Source of the DNA: Melitaea cinxia
Taxonomy: Eukaryota; Arthropoda; Insecta; Lepidoptera; Nymphalidae
Assembly: GCF_905220565.1 (NCBI RefSeq)
Contig: NC_059400.1
Coordinates: forward strand, 1,629,501-1,693,500
Direction: 5' to 3'
DNA length: 64,000 bases
Shown piece by piece: positions 11,741-23,719 of this stretch (its first letter is position 1; every line of letters starts with the position of its first letter). The position numbers and the translations under genes are program-made. The notes under the pieces were generated by a model, which was not told the origin of the DNA, ran no database searches, and worked only from the letters and a program-made list of their open reading frames with translations.

Positions 11741-11970
11741 TCAATCAAAATCAAAATCACAAACAGCGTTATTCAAATAGGCTCCAAGAGCACTTTCGAA
11801 TCGTCATTTTACAAATTAAAACTTTAAAAATCAATTTTTATATTTGTAGAAGTAAAGCTACCACCGATTCGGAATGTAGATTCTGCAGAGAAGAATCGGC
11901 AAGAAACTCCGCAGTTACTCTTTTGAAAAATAATATATAAACTGTGTTTTAGTACAAAATTAGTAACATG
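11741..11970 (+). repeat. Family E SINE-like repeat
   Basis: Landmarks are ATTCAAATAGGCTCCAAGAG, GCACTTTCGAATCGTCATTT, ACCACCGATTCGGAATGTAG and AAGAATCGGCAAGAAACTCC. Nearly identical to 33431-33660, with a fragment at 22380-22455. Confidence 0.7.
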
Positions 11971-12062
11971 TTGCATAAAATAGTCTACATACCGAGAAGG
12001 CTATAATTTAAAAACCGAGCGACACAGCCTAGTGATACTAATAACTGTATTTGTTCATAAAC

Positions 12063-12200
12063 AAAAAAACGACTTGAATTTATATCGACAAGTAAAAAAA
12101 AATTCTACATCATAAATATAGTTGAAGTCAATTAAGGACGCATTTTTAGATATAACTCAGAAGCTACATGTCAGATAAAAAGTTGTCAAAAAAATTCTCA
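12063..12200 (-). repeat. Family D element, decayed end
   Basis: AAACGACTTGAATTTATATC then GACAAGTAA and a TAACTCAGAAGC block, a worn copy of the inverted-end element at 31424-31786. Confidence 0.4.
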
Positions 12201-12436
12201 TTGTAGAGCAAAGTCTACGTTTAAGAGTATTTATTACGCTGTTTTAGGGTGGATCAAAGATTATTATTTATTATTATTTGAACTTCACCGTACACTACAA
12301 CTATATTTTACACATTTAAACATATTTTAATATAGTAAGATTGTGAAGTACAATGAGCGAACTAATGGTTATTTAGCCATGTCTTCCAGATAATTCAAGT
12401 AAAGGAACGTTTTAAAGTTTCACCAGTTTTAATTTG

Positions 12437-12625
12437 AGCAATATATGCATTGCTGAGATAAGTAAATAAAATCCTCGTACTCAATAGACTTAACTGGGAT
12501 TTTTTCATGTGTCGGGGGTCCAGTAACACGCGATATGCAAACACAATTACCCAGACCACAACAAGCGTACGTGGCCTATACAAATATATGCCGTCATGTG
12601 TCGCCAACCGTCAGCGTAACAGCCA
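12437..12625 (-). repeat. Family A SINE relic
   Basis: ACCCAGACCACAACAAGC, a CCTATACAAATATATGCCG block and CGCCAACCGTCAGCGTAACA match the tRNA-proximal part of family A in reverse orientation. A 70-codon frame over it is not a gene. Confidence 0.45.
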
Positions 12626-13130
12626 TAAATGGTACAGTTGCCTTACTTAATGCATTGTTAGTAAAGTGTACATTGTTAGTAAAGTAGTATTTTGTCGTTG
12701 CACGAAATGAAAGATGGTAAAAATTTGTAATCTACGTTACAACTTCACTGACCAGATGCTGTACTTACAATTTTGCAATTACACATATTGACTTTCATCA
12801 TCTTTCCGATAGAAAACCCAGCGTTTTTTTGATAAAAAAAATGTTCAGAAATATACCAGGTTTATTATAAGATAAAGGTACTTCAATAGTAAAAAGCCTT
12901 ACTGATAAATTATTCATGCGAAAACATTTATGAGAATGATAAACTTGATTTGTGATCGAAGAGTAGCAGAAAGCTTGTAAGAATGTCAAGGATCGTTTTC
13001 TTGGTAGAAACTTGCTAACGTCATGAATAGCATTGTACTCTAAACAGGTAGAATGATATAAACTGGCACGCAAGGTCAATACAGCCGAACCATATGCACG
13101 ATAAAACCTAGAGTAAAATGCATGGCTTTA
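12626..13130. other. No gene seen
   Basis: Contains a 93-codon minus-strand frame (12798-13079) with no recognised domain, no splice context and no start context; treated as chance. Confidence 0.4.
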
Positions 13131-13136
13131 TAACGA

Positions 13137-13345
13137 ATGAAAAAAATCGACTTCAAGTTATTATATTGCCAACTTTTACAACGTACATAAGTATTAAAAG
13201 AGTAGTCAATTAAATACACATTATTAGGGATAATTCAAAAAAAATTCGTTAGATCCCTATCAAATTTATATGAGAACACAGGGCAAGCACTAAATTCCGA
13301 TTAAAAATAGACTCATCAAAATGGTTACACCTAGTAAAAAGTAAC
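13137..13345 (-). repeat. Family D element, decayed
   Basis: AAAAATCGACTTCAAGTTA, TTAGGGATAATTCAAAAAA and CACCTAGTAAAAAGTAACG are family D blocks in minus orientation. Confidence 0.45.
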
Positions 13346-13351
13346 GAGGGA

Positions 13352-13600
13352 AGGATAAAGCTACACAGACGCCCGCAACACCAGAAGCATCGCAAGCGGC
13401 TTGGCGAGCCTACCTCCAACCCCCCAAGAACTTTGGTCATCTTACTCACCACATGAACACAACACTGCTTGAAAGCAATATTAATTCAGCTGTGATCTTC
13501 TCATGTCAATCAAAATTCGAATTCGTTCAATGTCGAAGTACTTCCCCAGTCGGGCTACTCAAGATTTTGAGCATGAAATATCCTGCCATGTCTGACCTCA
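13352..13600. repeat. Family B interspersed repeat
   Basis: CAACACCAGAAGCATCGCAA, CCCCCAAGAACTTTGGTCAT, ACTTCCCCAGTCGGGCTACT in order, as in 23720-24000; abuts a family D copy on its left. Confidence 0.65.
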
Positions 13601-14017
13601 AAAGTAATAAATAAATAAAAAATATTACATTTTTTTCAGTTAGTTTTTCGAAGTTTATTTTCGTAAAAAAGTACGTAATACCTACAACTTGTTGAATATA
13701 ATGTCAACACATAATTAACTCAATAACGGCTCAAGGCCTATATAAAGTAGTAATAATACAACCGTTTCACTTAATTAATTTTATACGTTGGCATGTAATT
13801 TCACCTAAATAAGTGTATATAAAATTAACGAATCGCCGATACATACGCACGCTTCCTATGACCGAATTGGACGTTTCTTTTAATGTTTTATTTATTGTCA
13901 AGACGTGGTTTGTATATTAAGGACAATTTTCAAAATTAATCATATTTACGACAAAAAAATATTGTACTATATATATATAAAGTTAGATGGATGAGCAACT
14001 TTGACATTTAGAAATGA

Positions 14018-14105
14018 AGAGAGTGTCCTGTAGAGGGTTAGGGGTCGGCAACGCACTTGCGATGCTTCTGGCGTAGCAGGTGTCTATAGACTACAACAAC
14101 CACTT
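14018..14105. repeat. Family B fragment (opposite orientation)
   Basis: Reads GGCAACGCACTTGCGATGCT then TCTATAGACTAC, the reverse complement of the family B core. Confidence 0.5.
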
Positions 14106-14402
14106 ACTAAAAAAAATTGAAAAAAAAAAAACTAGAGATTATCCATTAAACAATTAAATACACATTAATATCCGGCTTTGTATATGTGACATACTATCTC
14201 CACTCATGTTAAAAGCTATAGAAAATCCTTCCATCGTCTGGATTTCTATTTAATTTGCAAAATTGTTTTTCTTTCTTTATTCTTTTTGGAGACTAAAAGG
14301 AATTAAAACCGCCTTTGATGCGCACGTCTTGGCTAAAGGTGTTCTTTTAAAGCAGTAGAATGGTTGTAATCCATCGGAAGAGTGCAGACTCTACGCGAGT
14401 AT

Positions 14403-14585
14403 TCTGTTCCTACGGTAAGCAACTTAATGCTTATGTCATATGTAACACCTGACTGATATAGCTACATATTTTTTGGTAAATATATAATGCGTATATAGAA
14501 AAATTTATATATAAATAAATAAATACAAATATCACACCCCCTGGAGTAGAAAACAGGAGCACTAGAACCTGCCAACGCGAAACAG
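14403..14585 (-). repeat. Family G tRNA-derived SINE
   Basis: GTAAGCAACTTAATGCTTAT at the left and a worn tRNA-like right end (AGAACCTGCCAACGCG), matching 7282-7550. Confidence 0.5.
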
Positions 14586-15276
14586 ACAAGGCAAAACACG
14601 TTTATTATTATTAAGGTAATTAATATTTTAAATTACAAAATCATTTTTGCGTGATTTACGACTAGATTAAAGAGGATTTTATTAATATAGCTAAAAATAA
14701 TAAACGTCGAATGATGTTATGATGAATGAACGACAAGAGTGCTCTATTGTTGAAACATTTTCATTCACTGCTACAATTATGCCGAATAATATTTCTTTAC
14801 CTGAAACGGATTGTAGGTAAAAATTTCATTCACAATATGAAGGCTGTTATATTTCGGACTCTTTGTCTGTCTTCGGCATTGGTTCTTAAATAGATTGATT
14901 GTTAAGATATTTTTTGAGTTGTCTTAATTGGAATGTTTTATTTATCTATTTTTATGTTGTTTCGTAGCCATCTTGAAAAATATGGTATCTCGAAGAGATA
15001 TGTATGTTACATTGCTGGGAAAGTGACTATCTTGATAAAGTAGGACAGATTTGAAGCGTTACCCATCACACTTTCTTATTTTCGGATTTGAGTTATACAA
15101 ATGTCTCTAAATTTCTTTCTAGGTATCTTAATATTATATTTTAATTCAAAGGCAAAAATGTGATGAATATTTGAGCAAATCTAAATTGTGACTTGAAATT
15201 TGAGACTTTATAAATGAGATTCCAGTATTTTATTTATTTATTTTACTATGCAGTTAAATTCTTAAATCGATATTTT
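14586..15276. other. No gene seen
   Basis: AT-rich sequence, no exon pattern or repeat recognised. Confidence 0.4.
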
Positions 15277-15442
15277 GGTAGGCGAATACGGCTGCCTAAT
15301 TTCAAAACACAGTAAGGGACAAAAATTATTTTTTTATAATTATAATCAATCATATTCACACGACTCCACTGGAACGAAAAATGCAAAAAAATCGATTGCG
15401 AAAAATACTGTGTTTTGAATTGGGTAGCCGAATATCCTAACC
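15277..15442. mobile_element. Foldback MITE
   Basis: The two ends are imperfect inverted repeats of about 37 bp; the innermost TTCAAAACACAGTA is perfectly inverted (TACTGTGTTTTGAA at the right) and the outer GAATACGGCTGCC faces GGGTAGCCGAATAT. The total is 166 bp without coding capacity, the size and shape of a MITE. No target duplication was clear. Confidence 0.6.
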
Positions 15443-16550
15443 TTGTTAATATAACAATTTATAGGCTTTGTATATTATGTAATGTATTGGCCACAAATCT
15501 GTCAGCGACAGATAAACGAACAAATAGGTTGAGTAATACTGAAAGGCCTTCGTAGTTTCGACCTTGCCTACGCGTAACATCTACGCACAATTTTGTACAT
15601 AAAAACGTAATACTAGCCACGTAAATGATAAGTTATAATGAATGTTTTGATGGCTTCTTTTTGGTTTATTTGTTCATTTATATATTATTAATAATAAGCC
15701 AACAAGGCAGACACTAATAGAATCACAACAATTAACACCAGGGTACAAACAAACAGGGTACCTACAAATTAGTTGAGAGTATTCCGTTACAAAAACACAT
15801 AAAATTAATATAACAGAATTTAAAACAGTTCAGTAAAATAAAAATTAATATTACATAATTAATTTTAATTAGATTATAAATTAAAATAATAAAATACAAC
15901 CAGAATTAAATCAATGAAAATAAAACTATTACAATATGTTTCGCGAACTTTAGAGAAAAAAAAAAATTGAAAACTAAATCTCGCCGTTACTCTTTCAGCT
16001 GTCATTTTAATAAACATCCGTCCTCTAAGCTGTTTTCGTAACAAATCTTTATACCATGTTTTTTTTTTCATAAATTAATTTCGACAGTAAAAGCCCTCGA
16101 TACTACTAATTAAAGGTTTATGCCCATAGAAGGGGAAAAAATGAATGAAATAGAATATTTACTCGCATTTTAAAGTCGCTTCAAAGTAATTAAAAAGTTT
16201 AAAGCATAATCGCGTGTTATATTCCCGTTTGTAGGAAATATGTTGGTTTAATATATAAAAATACAAGAAGGGTCGTTGAAGTTGATTCTGTACTTTTTAA
16301 ATGTCGCTCACGCTATATTCATGTTTGATTAATTTAATTATTATTTATAAATTTTAATCGTTTACGTTAATCTTTATAGTAAACAACAATTATTTGTGAC
16401 TGTAAAATTTGTAATGCTTGTTAACAAAAGCAATTGCAATTTTTTTTTGTCTTTCTGTAACTTCGTGGTCACTCTGATTAATTTTAGTTCTTTGTCAGTT
16501 TAGTTTGACTAACTTATTATATGATTCGAATGTTGATTGTATTTAAAAAA
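15443..16550. other. No gene seen
   Basis: AT-rich; the 65-codon minus-strand frame at 15874-16071 is A/T-run-driven. Confidence 0.45.
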
Positions 16551-16552
16551 CA

Positions 16553-16883
16553 TCATTACAGCCTATACAGTCCACTGCTGGACATAGGCCTCCACAAGTT
16601 TACGTCAAAAATAACGTGAACTCATGTGTGTTGCCCATAGTCACCACGCTGGGCAGGCGGGTTGGTGACCGCAGGGCTGGCTTTGTCGCACCGAAAACGC
16701 TGCTGCCCGTCTTCGGCCTGTGTATTTTAAAGCCAGCAGTTGGATGGTTATCCCGCCACCAGTCGGCTTTTTAAGTTCCATGGTGGTAGGGGAATTGTGT
16801 TATACCTTAGTCGCCTCTTACGACACCCGCGGGAAGAGAGGGAGTGTCTATATTCTCTAGTACCGTAGCCACACAGTACAATA
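16553..16883 (-). mobile_element. Family C LINE 3' end
   Basis: In reverse orientation it carries CAGTCCACTGCTGGACATAG, CACCACGCTGGGCAGGCGGG, CTGCTGCCCGTCTTCGGCC and GTCGCCTCTTACGACACCC. Other copies are at 38872-39165, 44495-44829 and 56320-56577. The recurring GATGATGAT tail on the sense strand and target duplications on two copies indicate retroposition. Confidence 0.65.
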
Positions 16884-17284
16884 TATATTCTTCTTCAATA
16901 TATATTATTCTTCACAAGTATTTACAAATACTCAGTGTACATCTCTAAAATTTAATTTCTTACTTTAAAAAAAAGTATTTTATTTTTTATTACCGCTAAA
17001 CTATTGAATAAAAAAAAATCTTTTCTTTAATTGATTTACTGAAGTCTAATATAATTATTATTTGAAAAATAAAATCTGTATATTTTAACTTATGATTGTT
17101 TCTTTGTTGTTTCAATAATCGGAAGTTTTCTGAAAATTTCCAAATTCTGCGCAATTCTCCTTACTTTTCATTTCATAAGAATCTTGAGCAACTCTTAGTT
17201 AACTTTAGAATATTATTTCTGGAGACTTAGTAACACATTTATAAATTCATTTTTATTTATAAAGATTTAGTACTCTGTACGTTT

Positions 17285-17500
17285 CAGGTATTTAGTAGTA
17301 AGTCAGAGCCGCGCAGTGAATGGGAAATTAAGTCTCGCTAGCAAAACAAGTGCAACCACTCAAACAGTAATTATACGTACGCGGTGTTTCAGCGGGGCCA
17401 GCGTGGTAATTTAATTATAAAAAGTGCGATTAAATATGGGTTCTATTTCAAGAATTTTTAAGGTCGTTTATTGAAACAGCGAAAAGTACTGCAGCGGGTC
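17285..17500. other. GC-richer patch, possible untranslated exon or promoter
   Basis: AGCCGCGCAGTGAATGGGAA and CGCGGTGTTTCAGCGGGGCC stand out from the AT-rich background. A 12-codon frame starting M-G-S-I-S-R-I-F-K begins at 17436 but ends quickly unless a weak GTCGTT donor is used. No conclusion possible from sequence alone. Confidence 0.15.
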
Positions 17501-17736
17501 GAGTGTGACGCATTGCATCAGACTTATTGCTAAGATTTTGAATGTCGATTTATGTATGAATGAAAAAAATTAACTGCACCAAGAAAATAAAGCTAAAAGA
17601 TATATTAATAGAGAGAAAATCTGGTACTATTAATTGTTTCTATATAATTTTTATTAATCATTATATAGAGGCAGTTAATCAAATATAAACTATTTTTATT
17701 TTTTATTTTTGTAAGATGTTTTTTATCTTAGTATTA

Positions 17737-17955
17737 CCAGTATAGCACGGGTATCAAACTCAATTTTGCAGAGGGTCATATAAAATTTTTAATAATTTAG
17801 AATGTATAGGCTGGCCAGATTCAAATAAAAAAATGTACTGAATTATTATAACTATAATTATAACTGAGGATCCGTAGACGAATCGAGTGAAGTCATGAAT
17901 CTTCTTTCTGTCACACATTACGATCGCGGGCCGTATCTTTGACATCCCTGCAGTA
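17737..17955. mobile_element. hAT-type MITE with 8-bp target duplication
   Basis: The element is flanked by the identical octamer TAGTATTA at 17729-17736 and 17956-17963. The ends are imperfect inverted repeats: TATAGCACGGGTATCAAA on the left and, reversed from the right, TACTGCAGGGATGTCAAA (13 of 18 match). Eight-base duplications and CAGGG-x-TGTCAAA-like ends are hallmarks of hAT transposons. At 219 bp it has no transposase; the 61-codon minus frame inside is incidental. Confidence 0.7.
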
Positions 17956-18374
17956 TAGTATTAATTTACTCATAAATTACCATTCATTCATGTGTTTGTA
18001 TAGTTCTATCTGTGCTTTTTGTTCTATATTTTGTATGTTTCGCTATTCATCACTACAAACACATACTTAGAACTTACAAAGGAAATCTGCATATCTTCGA
18101 AATAATTCAGAGACATTTCCGTAAATATCTAGACCAGCTTCCTAGTTTAAGATTGAAATCCTTTTCGCTTATCAACAATAACTTTGCCACTTACGGACCA
18201 TAATATTACCTACAACGTTAATTAATTTTAGTATTTGATTTCCCTAGAGATTATACCCGCGTTGACATTTATGGCTACCGTTCCGCCGTAATGAGTCATA
18301 ACTTGATATTGTATAGCCTACGCCAATTCTGTATAATGCAGTATTATAATAGTCAAATAAACACTAAAATCAGT

Positions 18375-18602
18375 TAATCTATATTAATGTTATAAAGAGG
18401 AATGATCTGATTGTTTGTTTTTGTTTGTTTGCTTTGAATAGGCTCCGAAGCTCATGAGGCGATTTGAAAAATCGTTTCACTGTTGGGAAGCTACACTATC
18501 CACAGGTGACATAGATTATATTATATTTTCAAAAACATTTGGTGAAAAAAAATCGAAATTTTCGTTACATACTCATGCGAAGCCGGGGCGGGATGCTAGT
18601 AA
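18375..18602 (+). mobile_element. Non-autonomous Helitron-like element
   Basis: Begins in a TATTAATGTTATAAAGAGGA block, carries AATAGGCTCCGAAGCTCATG, and ends GCGAAGCCGGGGCGGGATGC then TAGT. The GCCGGGGCGG ... CTAGT end is typical of lepidopteran Helitron derivatives. A 61-codon frame across it is not a gene. Confidence 0.55.
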
Positions 18603-18714
18603 TTTAAAAAAAATTCTATTCCGAATAATATCTACTTAACACTTTATAACTTTACTACAAATTGAAATATTATGTTATATGTTGAAGTTCTCAAAAACAA
18701 ATCGAAACAGTACA

Positions 18715-18716
<2 letters not shown>

Positions 18717-18758
<42 letters not shown>
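18717..18758. repeat. (TA)n microsatellite
   Basis: About 20 uninterrupted TA units, directly at the left edge of the next Helitron-like element. Confidence 0.95.
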
Positions 18759-18761
<3 letters not shown>

Positions 18762-18916
18762 GAATGTTCGTCTGTACATACAGATTACCTTTATAGAATC
18801 GTAAACTATCCATTTGATCATGTCATGATCTTCAGCAAAGTGTTGTGCATGAGCCTACAAAGGTTTTTGAGTTGGTACGATAAAAAAACCGTAGCAACGC
18901 GCGCAGGGTACAGCTA
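18759..18916 (+). mobile_element. Non-autonomous Helitron-like element
   Basis: Ends GTAGCAACGCGCGCAGGGTA then CAGCTAG, a Helitron-like 3' end, preceded by GATCATGTCATGATCTTCA and a TGTTGTGCATGAGCC block. Confidence 0.45.
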
Positions 18917-19088
18917 GAATTAAATAAAACAATACAAGTATAACAAACTATCGACACGATTTAAAAACATATTAATGTTTTTGTATCAAAAATAAAATTG
19001 TGCTAGCATACATCCACCTCAAACTGGTCAATATTGAAGCAGTAAGCCATACTTCGCCCCCTTACTTATATTAAAGTATTTATTAAAT

Positions 19089-19168
19089 GCTTCAACTTGT
19101 ATCATCCCACTGCTGGACATAGGCCTCTTTCTCCATTTTGGAGAATTGGAGCTTAATCCACCACACTT
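19089..19168 (-). repeat. Family A SINE tail fragment
   Basis: CCCACTGCTGGACATAGGCC, TCTTTCTCC, then GAGCTTAATCCACCACAC in family A order. Confidence 0.6.
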
Positions 19169-19533
19169 TAATTAATATATATCTGCTTTAAGCCAGCTGG
19201 CCCCTCAGTTTCTACTAACCCTCACACGTTAGCCTTAAATATTAGATTAATATCACTTATTTATTTATGAGTATCTATTTACATATTATAATTGTATGTA
19301 TGTATCAATCATGTTGTACCTAATTACCTACTTGACGCAAGCTGCGTTTATCTGCAAAAATTGTGCAATATGACCGTATATATTATTTTTATTAAAACAT
19401 AGTTTGTAACCAACCCGCTTGTTTATCTGAGAGGTTTATTAGCCATAAAACATTACGACCCTTAGAACTGGACTAGTTTACATAAACGCAACTAAAATCA
19501 AGGGTTTTATCTTCTCAAATAGACTTTGATTTC

Positions 19534-20047
19534 AGTCGTATATAATCAAAGGCGGCTATCTACACTTTAACTAATTTTTGGTAAACTAAAAAAAATGATT
19601 TCTCCAAAACTGTGTGACCGATGAATAATGTATAAACTATAATTATATCTATGGTTATTTTTCTTACATGTTAACACGCAGATAATGTGATGGAGTTCAA
19701 AAATAAGCTACTATTCATGTTTTTTAATTGAAAATAGCCGTATTTGATACTAACCTACTACGACTACAAAACTCAACGCCTTGTACTGAAATCACCGTTA
19801 AACTAACTGTCGAATACGCGTCTGTGATTGGCTGCGACATTATGATAGCCATTTTTGAAAATCACATCCGAAAGATGGCCGTATTTGTTTCTGTAACGTA
19901 AGTTTGGATACGATTTACAAGTTAAATAACCGTCTCTGATCATCAACGAATAATGAAACGTTTTTGATTCAAACTTTGCTATGTTGCCACATAAATAACT
20001 TAATTTTGCCAATAATGGTAGATAGCCGCCTTTGATTCTATACGACT
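19534..20047. mobile_element. DNA transposon-like element with long inverted ends
   Basis: The left end reads AGTCGTATATAATCAAAGGC then GGCTATCTAC; the right end is its reverse complement with one mismatch. The 514-bp interior contains no transposase; the 69-codon minus frame at 19803-20012 has no domain pattern. A non-autonomous DNA element is the natural reading. A related GGGCGGTTATCTCTAAGT block near 21987 may be another worn end. Confidence 0.65.
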
Positions 20048-20274
20048 CATTTTTGAAATAAAAATTAAATTTAATTAAACGTGGATGTTATCGGTACGAT
20101 CGATCGTGGATTAGCGGAAATTGTAATTGCATCTGTAATCTGACTGATCGATTCTAGAATCTTAATTGGCGTACTGATTCGATTAACAATGGATGTATTA
20201 GAGGCATAATTATTATTATAATGACTAAATATGTTTGCGTTGGTTTATTTAGTTCACACTTTAATACTTTAATA

Positions 20275-20372
20275 CACACACACACACACACACACGAACA
20301 CACACACACACACACACACAGACACACACGCACACACATACACGCACACACACACACACGCACACATATATA
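20275..20372. repeat. (CA)n microsatellite
   Basis: About 98 bases of CA units with occasional G or T interruptions. It creates spurious 60 to 69-codon frames on both strands rich in T-H or C-V. Confidence 0.95.
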
Positions 20373-20616
20373 TCCAACATTTTTTATGGAATATATCGTT
20401 TAATTCTAATTCTTTCTGTTAATAAAAACCTTAAAAGTATTTTAAAATTAGATTTATAAGTCACATAAATCAAAAATTTGCAAATGTTTCAAGAAGCAAG
20501 GGGTTTAATAATCAGATTCTTTTGTGAAATGAAGTATTTAACATTTGCCCTCTTTGTTCAAGAGCTTCTTAATTGTATTATTGATCGATTTTGAATAAAA
20601 TTAGATACATGATTCA

Positions 20617-20940
20617 GCGTGTAATTTTACATCCCACTGCTGGGCAAAAGGCCTCTTTCTCCATATAGGAGAAGGATCGCAGCTTAATCCACCACAGTGT
20701 TCCACTGTTGGGCATATATTCCCACTATGAATAAGTATCGCTATCAGGTATCTGTGATAAGTTCCCGGTCCTTAACGTATTCTTCGATGCAGAGTGGGAA
20801 GACCCACAAGGACAGATGACCAGATCGGAAATAAATATTTGAATAAATACAAATATCCACTCTCCGGGAACCGAATTTGAAACCGCCGGTGTTTAAGCGC
20901 CAGCACGGCAAACGTACCATTACACCAGAGCGGTCGCTGA
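20617..20940 (-). repeat. Family A SINE, near full length
   Basis: Reverse orientation: tail CCCACTGCTGGGCAAAAGGC, middle TATCGCTATCAGGTATCTG, AGACCCACAAGGACAGATG, then a worn B-box-like GGGAACCGAATTTGAAACC and GCCAGCACGGCAAACGTACC. Confidence 0.65.
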
Positions 20941-21850
20941 AAGTTAAATATTATGAAATAATATGAAAATTAAAAATGGTAATTATTAAATATTCAGGAC
21001 ACGACTAATTTCATTCAACAACAGAAACAATATTATAAATATAGCAATAAATGTAAAAAAAAAAATGCATTGCCTGCTTGCCACTCCAGGGTTATGGGTT
21101 CAATTTTAGTCCGAGTTTGATTACGATATTTATATATGCAGGTACTTCCTATATGCTTATTTTATAAATTATATTATTATTATATTATATATAGCCTGTT
21201 ATGTACCTTATATTCTTTCGTCATATACATCGGACAAAAACAAAACATGTTTATTCGAATAAAGGAGCAAAATTAATATGCATATGAAAATTAAGAGTAT
21301 ATTATTTGTATATTAGGAGCTATGAGTAAAATAAAAAAAGTTAGGCATATATCGCGGAATTACTATATGTCGATAAACAACGACTGCATATGAATGCACA
21401 TTTAGACGACCAATTGGAATTGTCAATAACGTACAGAAATTGTCAATTTGCCATCGATCGCCTCGGAATCGCTTAGTACACAATGTAACACACACGAATG
21501 TTAAAACCTTTTTGTTCTAATAAATGACACAGTCAATTATAATCTAGTTAATGTATCTGTCAAGCTGTGTAAATTGTTCAAAGTAGGACAATTCTTTATT
21601 TTTTATTATCTGTTTTCCGGTGGTGTATTCGCTGTGAGATAATTTTTAACGTGTTCTATTTTTAAAAGATTAAAAAAATATATAGAGAACAAATCAGCTG
21701 GATTTTTAACATTTGTTAGTAAAGGAGAAAACTTTTTTACTTAGATTGTCTCTATCTTCAAGTAGGCTTCGATAATACCTTTGAATCGCCATTTTACAAT
21801 TTTAATTATAGTAACATTGTAATTATATTAACATTTTAATTATAATAACA
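20941..21850. other. No gene seen
   Basis: AT-rich. A GGGTTATGGGTTCAATTTTA motif near 21090 resembles a tRNA B box and may be a SINE head relic. Confidence 0.35.
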
Positions 21851-21851
21851 T

Positions 21852-21960
21852 TATCCGCCAACCCGTATTGGAGCAGTGTGGTGGATTAAGCTCTGATCCT
21901 TCTCGTACATGTTGAAAGAGGTCTATGCCCAGCAGTGGGATATTACAGGCTGAAGCGTTA
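21852..21960 (+). repeat. Family A SINE 3' part
   Basis: CGCCAACCCGTATTGGAGCA, GGTGGATTAAGCTCTGATCC, GGTCTATGCCCAGCAGTGGG and ATATTACAGGCTGAAGCG in sense order. Confidence 0.7.
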
Positions 21961-22379
21961 TCATTTTAAAATACTAATTGTGGTACATTAAGGGCGGTTA
22001 TCTCTAAGTACAATAAAGCTGGTTTGAGGTTTCCGCTCATAAATTGCTATTTTCAGGGTCAAAATTGAACCCACGTTCAATCTTTCAAAGCTTTTAAATT
22101 TTACGCGTTAATTTCTTCGAATGTATGTGAAGATCCCATTTTGTGAAAGTAAAAGTATTTATATTTTATTATGTTATAGCACTAGGTTGTATTACATTAG
22201 TTTATTAAACGGAACACCGATCAAACATTTCAGTAAAAGTTAAACCAAACAAGTTGACTACTAAGGTATAAAATATTAACTACAGGTTATAAGCGAGACA
22301 CCTTTTCAGTTCTTGAAATTAACTTAGTTGACTCTGAGAGAGTTGAGTTAATTACAATTTGAGTTCAAGCATTGAGCAA

Positions 22380-22455
22380 GCAAGATTCTGAAGAATCGGC
22401 AAGAAACTCCGCTTCTTCTTTTGAAAAAATAAACTGTGTTTTAATACAAAAATTG
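22380..22455 (+). repeat. Family E fragment
   Basis: GAAGAATCGGCAAGAAACTC followed by CTTTTGAAAAAATAAACTG, as in 33431-33660. Confidence 0.6.
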
Positions 22456-22489
22456 TATTATCTTAGGATAGCAAAGATCTGCGATCCCC

Positions 22490-22690
22490 AACATGTTTGC
22501 CCAGCGTGGTGTAGGCATTATCCGAAATCACTTCGAACACAGACACTTCGGCCCTCACTTCCCGCCAGTTCCACTGTTCGGGGCCATCTTCGGTGGGGTA
22601 GATGGAGACTGAGGAAAACCTGGATGTTAGGCGCGAACTTGGGAGGCCTATGTCCAGCAGTAGACTGCGATAAGCTGAATCGATTAATTG
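22490..22690 (+). mobile_element. LINE 3' end, diverged relative of family C
   Basis: Ends GGAGGCCTATGTCCAGCAGT then AGACTGCGATAAGCTGAA with a GATT tail. A 107-codon plus-strand frame at 22372-22695 ends G-G-L-C-P-A-V-D, the familiar artefact of this LINE tail, and is not a gene. Confidence 0.6.
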
Positions 22691-23715
22691 ATTGATTGGT
22701 ATTTTTTTCTTTGATATATAATTTTACTCTATTTGTCAATTTTACAAATTAATTCAAATAACAGCGTAGGGTTGACACAAGATAAATTGAAATTTTATTT
22801 CAAGGCGAGCATTTGTTCTGTAGTATTTGTTTACGTTATTAGTATTGGGTGGTTGTTTTAAGGGTTATGTCTTATTTTTATGTTTACGTTTTGAGTTGAA
22901 ATGTAGGTTTGCTTAAACTACGGAGCGGAAAAAGTTGATACGATTTACATGTATGGCCTCATTAGAGCTTATTTCCGCCTCGAATGATACTCGACATGTT
23001 AAGTTTGTCAGGTTTCTTTAGAATTTGAAACACGTGACTAGCTTTTCTATTTTCGGTATTTTTGAGGAATTTTACCTTCTTAGGTTTAATCGTCTTCATA
23101 TAAACACATAATGTATAAATAAGTACACAACTTAAGCTTATTTATTAAATGTCATTTATACTTGTTACATTGTTAAATATTTGCTATCAAATGAGTATCG
23201 TTCTAACTTGATTTCCGTCGACTGAAATTCTTGACTTTATTTATTATAAAGATAAAAGAAATGTTTTTACTTAAAAGTTGATAATAAAATAATTACAGCT
23301 ATTAATAATTAAAGTAAAAATAACTTATCACATCGATACGTTTGGCAGACAACATGCAGATAACTTGCATCCTTTTATTTATCAAACGGAATATGTGAGT
23401 TACTGCAATGTACAGAGTTTCAAGGGTTTGGCAGAGAAGACTCTAAGTCTTCACTTGAATATGAGATAATTTTAAAAGATTAATATATAATTTATCGTCA
23501 TTGAAAACTGAAAATGGACTTATGATCTCTGTGTGACTCAAAATATAAACGTGATGACAATTACGAAAATCCCCGTGACTAATACAGACTATAAGAAATT
23601 GTCAGGAGTTGAGGTTGGTTCCGCAACCGATGACCCAACGACCAGTGTTTGTGAATACTGATATTGCGGCAACAAATAAACAAACAAAACAATGAATCGT
23701 GCCTATTTCACGTTC
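22691..23715. other. No gene seen
   Basis: About 1 kb of AT-rich, apparently unique sequence. Confidence 0.45.
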
Positions 23716-23719
23716 TTTT

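Noticed and set aside
12798..13079. 93-codon minus-strand frame
   Set aside because: No recognised domain, no splice context, composition like the flanks.
20154..20403. Frames rich in T-H or C-V repeats
   Set aside because: Produced by the (CA)n microsatellite.
22372..22695. 107-codon plus-strand frame
   Set aside because: Joins a family E fragment to a LINE tail; the G-G-L-C-P-A-V-D end is repeat-derived.
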